A model generated the notes under the pieces. It was not told where the DNA came from. It did not search any database and worked only from the letters and a program-made list of their open reading frames with translations. Below are positions 7,253-12,223 of a DNA stretch of 12,223 bases, one piece after another (positions within the stretch are counted from its first letter, which is position 1; every line of letters begins with the position of its first letter). Origin of the DNA: DASWJZ01 sp038211615. Its GTDB lineage: Bacteria > Pseudomonadota > Alphaproteobacteria > Rhizobiales > Afifellaceae. The position numbers and the translations under genes were made by a program. The stretch is taken from NCBI GenBank assembly GCA_038211615.1, contig JBBQVL010000109.1:1-12223 (forward strand). The letters run 5' to 3'.

Positions 7253-8110
7253 TCAGATCCGCCAGAATTTCGGGAGGCCCGCGCCATCGCGCAAGACAGA
7301 GAGGGCCGGGATGAGGGTTTGTCGAAGAGCCGCGCCGGTCGGCGCGACGATGCGGGCGATCAGCCTGCCGTTCCAGGCGCTCACCCCGCCGTTCGCGCCG
7401 ATGACCTCGCGCAGCGCAGGGAGGTGCCGTGCCGGCTCCTCCACCATGAAGAGGATCGTGGCCATTGCGGCGGCGCCTGCGAGCACCGCGGGGCGGCGGA
7501 CAAGCTCCGGATCGGACCAGTCGAAGCGGAGGTCGTCGGCGAAGACGAGTCTGTTCTCGCGCCGGATGCGCCAGCGATCTGTGAAGAGCCCGGAGCGCAC
7601 CGCCTCGCCGCGCGCGGAGCGGCCGAAGATCGTCGCCTCGACCAGCAGCAGCGTCGCGCCGGGCGCAAGCTCCGCGTCGAGCCTCCGCGTGAGGCGCGCG
7701 CCGTCAAAGAGGATCGTCTCCTGCGGCAGCCAGTCCAGCCGTGCGTTTTCGCCGACGATCAGGCGCGTCACGATCCCGGCGCTGCCAGCGGACGCGCGGT
7801 AGATCTTCTCGCAGGCCTGCGTGGTGACGATCGCGTGGCAGTTTTCTCCAAGCGTCGCTTCGGTGGACATGCGGTCGCCACCGGTCAGGCCGCCGGAGCT
7901 GTTGATCAGCACCGCCTGAGGCGGCTCTCCCGCCTCGACCAGCGGCAGCCGGACCTTCGCCGCGCCCTGCTGGTAGAGTTCGGCGAGCCGCGTGCCGCTG
8001 CGCTCGAACTTGAACGCGATGCGCGCCGCGCCTTCGCTCCGCTGCATGCGCGGCGGAGCGGGATCGGCGAGCGGCTCAGACGGTAAGGTGGCGGCGAACG
8101 GAAGAGTCAT
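7253..8110 (-). CDS. ureD: Urease accessory protein UreD
   Basis: Scaffold chaperone that binds apo-urease and recruits UreF and UreG; in structural studies of the family it also forms a tunnel for nickel. With ATG 8110 it is 285 aa, normal for UreD. Family motifs are LINSSGGLTGGDR (68-80) and TTQACEKIYRASAG (96-109), followed by WLPQETILFDGARL. The C-terminus LPKFWRI is unremarkable. The start lies inside the end of urtE (35-base overlap) with a weak GGA upstream. The open frame extends further up to 8176, but those residues are encoded within urtE and are not UreD-like. A later ATG at 8047 would avoid the overlap but has no ribosome binding site. It is the first urease gene after the transporter genes. 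Confidence 0.94.
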   Translation of the reverse strand: MTLPFAATLPSEPLADPAPPRMQRSEGAARIAFKFERSGTRLAELYQQGAAKVRLPLVEAGEPPQAVLINSSGGLTGGDRMSTEATLGENCHAIVTTQACEKIYRASAGSAGIVTRLIVGENARLDWLPQETILFDGARLTRRLDAELAPGATLLLVEATIFGRSARGEAVRSGLFTDRWRIRRENRLVFADDLRFDWSDPELVRRPAVLAGAAAMATILFMVEEPARHLPALREVIGANGGVSAWNGRLIARIVAPTGAALRQTLIPALSVLRDGAGLPKFWRI

Positions 8111-8768
8111 CGAGATCCGCGGCGGTGCCCGAGAAGACGACCTCGCCACGATCCATGATCGCGACCCTGTCCGCAAGTTCTCTGGCGAAATCGAGATATT
8201 GCTCGACCAGTACGATGGCGAGGCCGGCCTTTTCCTTCAGGTAGACGATGGCGCGCCCGATGTCCTTGATGATGGAGGGCTGGATACCCTCGGTCGGCTC
8301 GTCGAGCACCAGCATCTTCGGACGCATGACCAGCGCGCGGCCGATCGCGAGCTGCTGCTGCTGGCCGCCGGAAAGATCGCCGCCGCGCCGCCCGAGCATG
8401 CTCTTCAGCACCGGGAAGAGCTCGAATACCTCGTCGGGGACGTGCCGGTCGGAGCGGCGAAGAGGCGCGAATCCGGTCTCGAGGTTCTCGCGCACGGTGA
8501 GCAGCGGAAAGATCTCGCGCCCCTGCGGCACGTAACCGATGCCGGCGCGTGCGCGCGAATAGGGCGAACCGGTGAGGGGGGCGCCATCGAAGATGATCGC
8601 GCCGCCGGAGGTCGGCTGCTGGCCGACGATGGCGCGGAGCAAGCTGGTCTTGCCGACGCCGTTGCGGCCGAGGACGCAGGTGACCTTGCCCGCCTCGGCG
8701 GTAACGCTGACGCCGCGCAGCGCCTGCGCCGCGCCGTAGTGGAGATCGAGATTCTCTACGCTCAGCAT
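8076..8768 (-). CDS. urtE: Urea ABC transporter ATP-binding protein UrtE
   Basis: One of the two cytoplasmic ATPases that power the urea importer, of the LivF-like branch of branched-chain amino acid/urea ABC systems. It is 230 aa. The Walker A box is GRNGVGKT (34-41), the Q-loop region YVPQGREIFP (79-88), the ABC signature LSGGQQQQLAIGRAL (132-146) and Walker B MLVLDEP (152-158), followed by TEGIQPSII, typical of UrtE. The switch His of most ABC ATPases is replaced by Gln in LVEQYLDFA, as is common in LivF/UrtE proteins. Its ATG follows the urtD TGA by one base, and its end overlaps the start of ureD. This position directly before the urease genes supports a urea substrate. Confidence 0.96.
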   Translation of the reverse strand: MLSVENLDLHYGAAQALRGVSVTAEAGKVTCVLGRNGVGKTSLLRAIVGQQPTSGGAIIFDGAPLTGSPYSRARAGIGYVPQGREIFPLLTVRENLETGFAPLRRSDRHVPDEVFELFPVLKSMLGRRGGDLSGGQQQQLAIGRALVMRPKMLVLDEPTEGIQPSIIKDIGRAIVYLKEKAGLAIVLVEQYLDFARELADRVAIMDRGEVVFSGTAADLDDSSVRRHLTV

Positions 8769-8769
8769 G

Positions 8770-9519
8770 TCACCGCCCCAGATAGACTTCGATGACGCGC
8801 GGGTCGGCGCTGACGTGGTCGAGCGAGCCTTCGGCCAGCACCGAGCCTTCGTGCAGCACCGTCACCTTCACACCGAGGTCGCGGACGAAGGTCATGTCGT
8901 GCTCGACCACGATGACGGAATGGGTCTCGGCAATGCGCTTAAGGAGTTTTGCGGTCTCTGCCGTCTCCTCGTCGGTCATGCCGGCGGCCGGTTCGTCGAC
9001 GAGCAGCAGCTTCGGGTCCTGCGCCAGCAGCATGCCGATCTCCAGCCACTGCCGCTGGCCGTGGCTCAGGCTGCCGGCGAGTTCATGGCGGATGTGCCCG
9101 AGGCGGATCGTCTCCAGGATTTCCTCGATCCGCGCCGAATCGGAAGCGCTCAGGCGATGAAACAGCGTCGCGAAGACGCCGCGCTCTCCCTTCAGCGCCA
9201 GCTCCAGATTGTCAGAGATCGTATGGAACTCGAAGACGGTCGGCTTCTGGAATTTCCGGCCGATCCCGAGCTGCGCGATGTCCGCCTCGTCATGCTTGGT
9301 GAGGTCGATCTTGCCCTCGAAGAAGACCTCGCCCTCGTCGGGCCGCGTCTTGCCGGTGATGACGTCCATCATCGTCGTCTTGCCGGCGCCGTTCGGTCCG
9401 ATGATGGCGCGCATCTCGCCGGCTTCGACCGCCAGCGACAGCGCGTTCAGCGCCCGGAACCCGTCGAACGAGACCGTCACGTTGTTCAGGTAGAGGAGGG
9501 TGGAGGTGAGCTCGGCCAT
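8770..9519 (-). CDS. urtD: Urea ABC transporter ATP-binding protein UrtD
   Basis: Second ATPase of the urea importer, LivG-like, 249 aa. Walker A is GPNGAGKT (41-48), followed by TTMMDVITGKTRPDEG. The fragment IGRKFQKPTVFEFHTISDNL (86-105) is characteristic of UrtD. The ABC signature is the variant LSHGQRQWLEIGMLL (151-165), Walker B is LLLVDEP (171-177), and the switch His lies in VVEHDMTFVRDLG. It starts 5 bases after the urtC stop, with GGAG and AGG upstream of the ATG as possible ribosome binding sites, and ends one base before urtE. Confidence 0.96.
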   Translation of the reverse strand: MAELTSTLLYLNNVTVSFDGFRALNALSLAVEAGEMRAIIGPNGAGKTTMMDVITGKTRPDEGEVFFEGKIDLTKHDEADIAQLGIGRKFQKPTVFEFHTISDNLELALKGERGVFATLFHRLSASDSARIEEILETIRLGHIRHELAGSLSHGQRQWLEIGMLLAQDPKLLLVDEPAAGMTDEETAETAKLLKRIAETHSVIVVEHDMTFVRDLGVKVTVLHEGSVLAEGSLDHVSADPRVIEVYLGR

Positions 9520-9524
9520 CTGAC

Positions 9525-10745
9525 CTACTCCGCCGCCGCGGGCTGGAACTGCGGGTGCATTGCCGCCTCACGCGGCTGAACGTGGGCGGTCGGTTCCGGC
9601 GTGTCGCCCGGCGGCGGGCTCATGCCCTTTTCGGCGAACACCGCCCGGTGGCGCGCGGCCACGACGTCCCAGCCCTTGGTGAAGGTGCCGACGATTCCCT
9701 TCGGCAGGAAGAGCGTGACGAAGACGAAGAGGCCGCCGAGCATGAAGAGCCAGCCGTTCGGCATCGCGCCGGTGAAGATCGTCTTGGCGAAGTTGACCAG
9801 CACCGCGCCGAGGATCGGCCCGAAGAGCGTGGCGCGACCGCCGACGGCGGTCCAGATCACGACTTCGATGGAGTTCGCCGGTGCGAACTCGCTCGGATTG
9901 ATGATGCCGACCTGCGGAACGTAGAGAGCGCCCGCGACTCCCGCCATGCAGGCGGAGACGACGAAGGCGAAGAGCTTCATGTGTTCAACGCGGTAGCCGA
10001 GGAAACGGGTTCTGCTTTCCGCGTCGCGCACCGCGATCAGGACTTTTCCGTATTTCGAGCGCACGATGGCGGAGGTGATGAGCACCGCGATCGCCAGCGC
10101 GATCGCCGTGAACGCGAAGAGGGTGGAGCGGGTGGCGTCCGACTGGATGTCGTAGCCGAGGATGTCCTTGAAGTCGGTCAACCCGTTATTGCCGCCGAAT
10201 CCCATGTTGTTGCGGAAGAAGGCGAGGAGCAGCGCATAGGTGAGCGCCTGCGTGATGATCGAGAGATAGACGCCTGTGACGCGGCTGCGGAAGGCGAACC
10301 AGCCGAAGACCAGCGCCAGCAGGCCGGGCACCAGCACCACCATGAGCGCGGCGTAGAAGAAGCTGTCGAATCCGTACCAGAACCACGGCAGCTCGTGCCA
10401 GTTCAGGAACACCATGAAATCGGGGAGGATCGGGTTGGCGTAGACGCCGCGCGATCCGATCTGGCGCATCAGGTACATGCCCATGGCGTATCCGCCGAGG
10501 GAGAAGAAGGCGCCATGTCCGAGCGAAAGGATGCCGCAATAGCCCCAGACCAGATTGAGCGCGACGGCGAGCAGCGCGTAGCAGAGATATTTGCCGAAGA
10601 GCGCCACGAGGTAGGTTGGAATATGGAACGCGCTCTCCGGCGGCACAGCCAGGTGCAGCACGGGCACGATCGCCGCTACCGCCAGGAGCAGCACGACGAT
10701 CGGCAGCGCGCGCCGTTCGAGCGCCCTTGGAACCGCGCCGGACAT
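9525..10745 (-). CDS. urtC: Urea ABC transporter permease UrtC
   Basis: Inner-membrane permease of the urea importer, LivM-like, pairing with UrtB. It is 406 aa, starting at ATG 10745, which overlaps the urtB TGA by one base; GGTGGA upstream can act as ribosome binding site. A first helix at about 14-32 is followed by a periplasmic piece and the conserved WGYCGILSLGHGAFFSLGGY (67-86). Further hydrophobic segments lie through the protein, including the region around GVYLSIITQALTYALLLAFF. The cytoplasmic coupling region is probably the stretch with VLIAVRDAESRTRFLGY, and a final helix pair precedes LFLPKGIVGTF. The last 50 or so residues are a Pro- and His-containing cytoplasmic tail. The open frame continues further upstream into urtB, but that part is not UrtC. 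Confidence 0.96.
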   Translation of the reverse strand: MSGAVPRALERRALPIVVLLLAVAAIVPVLHLAVPPESAFHIPTYLVALFGKYLCYALLAVALNLVWGYCGILSLGHGAFFSLGGYAMGMYLMRQIGSRGVYANPILPDFMVFLNWHELPWFWYGFDSFFYAALMVVLVPGLLALVFGWFAFRSRVTGVYLSIITQALTYALLLAFFRNNMGFGGNNGLTDFKDILGYDIQSDATRSTLFAFTAIALAIAVLITSAIVRSKYGKVLIAVRDAESRTRFLGYRVEHMKLFAFVVSACMAGVAGALYVPQVGIINPSEFAPANSIEVVIWTAVGGRATLFGPILGAVLVNFAKTIFTGAMPNGWLFMLGGLFVFVTLFLPKGIVGTFTKGWDVVAARHRAVFAEKGMSPPPGDTPEPTAHVQPREAAMHPQFQPAAAE

Positions 10746-12223
10746 CAGGATTCCACCGCCCGGCCGCGCAGCGCGAAGAGGCCGCGCGGGCGCTTCTGGA
10801 TGAAGAGGATGATGAAGACCAGCACCACGATCTTCCCGAGCACCGCGCCCGCATAGGGCTCGAGGAACTTGTTCGCGACACCGAGCGTGAGGGCGCCGGC
10901 GAGCGTGCCCCAGAGATTGCCGACGCCGCCGAAGACGACGACCATGAAGCTGTCGATGATGTAGCCCTGGCCGAGGTTGGGCGAGACGTTGTCGATCTGC
11001 GACAGCGCGACGCCGGCCATGCCGGCGATGCCGGATCCGAGCGCGAAGGTGAACGCGTCCACCCAGGGCGTGCGAATGCCCATGGAGGCAGCCATCCGGC
11101 GGTTCTGCGTCACCGCCCGCATCTGCAGGCCGAAGGGCGTGGCCTTCAGCACCAGGTTCAGCACGACGAAGACCAGCAGCGCGAAGACGATGATCCACAT
11201 GCGGTTGTAGGTGATGGTCAGATGTCCGACGTCGAAGGCGCCCGACATCCACGAGGGGTTGCCGACCTGCCGGTTGTTGGCGCCGAAGATCGAGCGCACC
11301 GCCTGCTGCAGGATGAGCGACAGGCCCCACGTCGCGAGAAGGGTCTCGAGCGGCCGGCCGTAGAGCCAGCGGATGACCGCGCGCTCGATCGCAAAGCCCG
11401 CCGCGCCCGAAACGAGGAAGGCGAGGGGGATGGCGATCGCCAGCGAATAGTCGAAGAGGCCTGGCGCGTGGTTGCGGATCGTTTCCTGCACCACGAAGGT
11501 CGTGTAGGCGCCGAGCATCACCATCTCGCCGTGCGCCATGTTGATGACGCCCATGACGCCGAAGGTGATCGCGAGGCCGATTGCGGCGAGCAGCAGCACC
11601 GAGCCGAGCGACAGGCCGTACCAGACGTTCTGCGCCGCGTTCCACATCGCGAGGTTCTGCTGGATGTAGGCGGTCGCCGCGTTGGCGGCGTCCGTGACCG
11701 CGGCTGGAGTATCGGCCGGCAATGTGCGCAGGATCGCCATGGCTTCGTCGTCGCCGCGCGCCGCGACGACGGCCACGGCGGCAACGCGGTCGGCTTCGGC
11801 CGCATCGCCGTCCACGACGAGCACGGCCGCGCGCGCCTGCTCGAGAACCTTCTTGATCGCCGGATCGGTCTCCTTCGCGATCGCCGCCTCGACGAGCGGC
11901 AGGGAGCCGGTCTCGCGCGACTTGAACACAGCCTCGGCGGCAGCGAGTCGCTTCGCGGGGTCGGCGGCGAGCAGGCTGAGCGAGCCGAGTGCGGCCTCGA
12001 TGGCGCCGCGCACACGATTGTTGACCCGCGCCTTCTTCAGTCCGAACGGCTTGTCGCCCGGCACCGGCGCGCCAGTGGCGGCATCGAGGAGTGCGCCGGA
12101 GGCATCCTGAAGGTAGACCTTGTGGTCGGCCTTGGTGAAATAGAGGTTGCCGTCCTTCAGCGCCTGGATGATGTCGAGCGATCGCTCCGAGCCGCTTGCG
12201 GCTACCGCGGTGATGGCGTCGAG
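10745..12223 (-). CDS. urtB: Urea ABC transporter permease UrtB, 5' end cut by the window edge
   Basis: LivH-like membrane permease partner of UrtC. The visible 492 residues lack roughly the first 40; full-length UrtB is about 530 aa. The frame is open to the right edge and reads LDAITAVAASGSERSLDIIQ at its visible start. About 195 residues of soluble, Ala-rich sequence come first, including LQDASGALLDAATGAPVPGD and FGLKKARVNNRVRG. This is the N-terminal extension that separates UrtB from ordinary LivH permeases. The permease domain follows with NVWYGLSLGSVLLLAAIGLA, GVMGVINMAHGEMVMLGAY, NLGQGYIIDSFMVVVFGGVG and the end FALRGRAVES. The frame is intact and its stop overlaps the urtC start. The periplasmic receptor gene urtA would be expected further right, outside the window. 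Confidence 0.95.
   Translation of the reverse strand, partial: LDAITAVAASGSERSLDIIQALKDGNLYFTKADHKVYLQDASGALLDAATGAPVPGDKPFGLKKARVNNRVRGAIEAALGSLSLLAADPAKRLAAAEAVFKSRETGSLPLVEAAIAKETDPAIKKVLEQARAAVLVVDGDAAEADRVAAVAVVAARGDDEAMAILRTLPADTPAAVTDAANAATAYIQQNLAMWNAAQNVWYGLSLGSVLLLAAIGLAITFGVMGVINMAHGEMVMLGAYTTFVVQETIRNHAPGLFDYSLAIAIPLAFLVSGAAGFAIERAVIRWLYGRPLETLLATWGLSLILQQAVRSIFGANNRQVGNPSWMSGAFDVGHLTITYNRMWIIVFALLVFVVLNLVLKATPFGLQMRAVTQNRRMAASMGIRTPWVDAFTFALGSGIAGMAGVALSQIDNVSPNLGQGYIIDSFMVVVFGGVGNLWGTLAGALTLGVANKFLEPYAGAVLGKIVVLVFIILFIQKRPRGLFALRGRAVES

Noticed and set aside
6929..8086. 385-codon open frame on the plus strand opposite ureA and ureD
   Set aside because: It is antisense to securely identified genes and its composition is that of a GC-rich shadow frame.
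9555..10856. 433-codon open frame on the plus strand opposite urtC
   Set aside because: It mirrors the urtC coding strand, is full of Glu/Asp/Arg/His runs, and has no ribosome binding site or recognisable domain.

Overview
The window comes from a high-GC alphaproteobacterium, most likely Hyphomicrobiales of the Mesorhizobium/Phyllobacteriaceae kind. This rests on the GC-rich codon use, the urease accessory proteins, and a urea ABC transporter fused into one operon with the urease genes. The genus call is inference from gene style and layout, not a database result.

From the right edge leftwards on the minus strand runs a compact operon: urtB (5' end beyond the window) - urtC - urtD - urtE - ureD - ureA - DUF4375/DMP19-like gene - ureB - ureC - unrecognised gene - ureE - ureF - ureG (12223 down to 2049). 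Most junctions are overlaps or gaps of a few bases, and urtE overlaps ureD, so transporter and urease look like one transcription unit. UrtBC form the urea channel and UrtDE its ATPases. UreABC form the nickel enzyme that splits urea to ammonia and carbamate/CO2. UreD, UreF and UreG insert nickel and CO2 into UreC, and UreE, with a His-rich tail, supplies the nickel. The periplasmic urea-binding protein (urtA) and the operon promoter should lie beyond the right edge.

Two small acidic accessory genes of clearly lower GC (about 53-55% in 60-base samples, against about 75% in a ureC sample) sit inside the urease operon: a DUF4375/DMP19-family gene between ureA and ureB, and an unrecognised gene between ureC and ureE. 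They are the least ordinary part of the window.

Left of the operon, a plus-strand gene for an unrecognised five-helix membrane protein (942-2036) ends 12 bases from the end of ureG. A 356-base intergenic region (586-941) separates it from a divergent minus-strand gene at the left edge for a sugar-type ABC solute-binding protein (N-terminal 195 residues only). That region holds repeated GTTTAGT elements and a possible promoter/operator for the binding-protein gene. No RNA genes, insertion sequences, CRISPR arrays or convincing terminators were seen.
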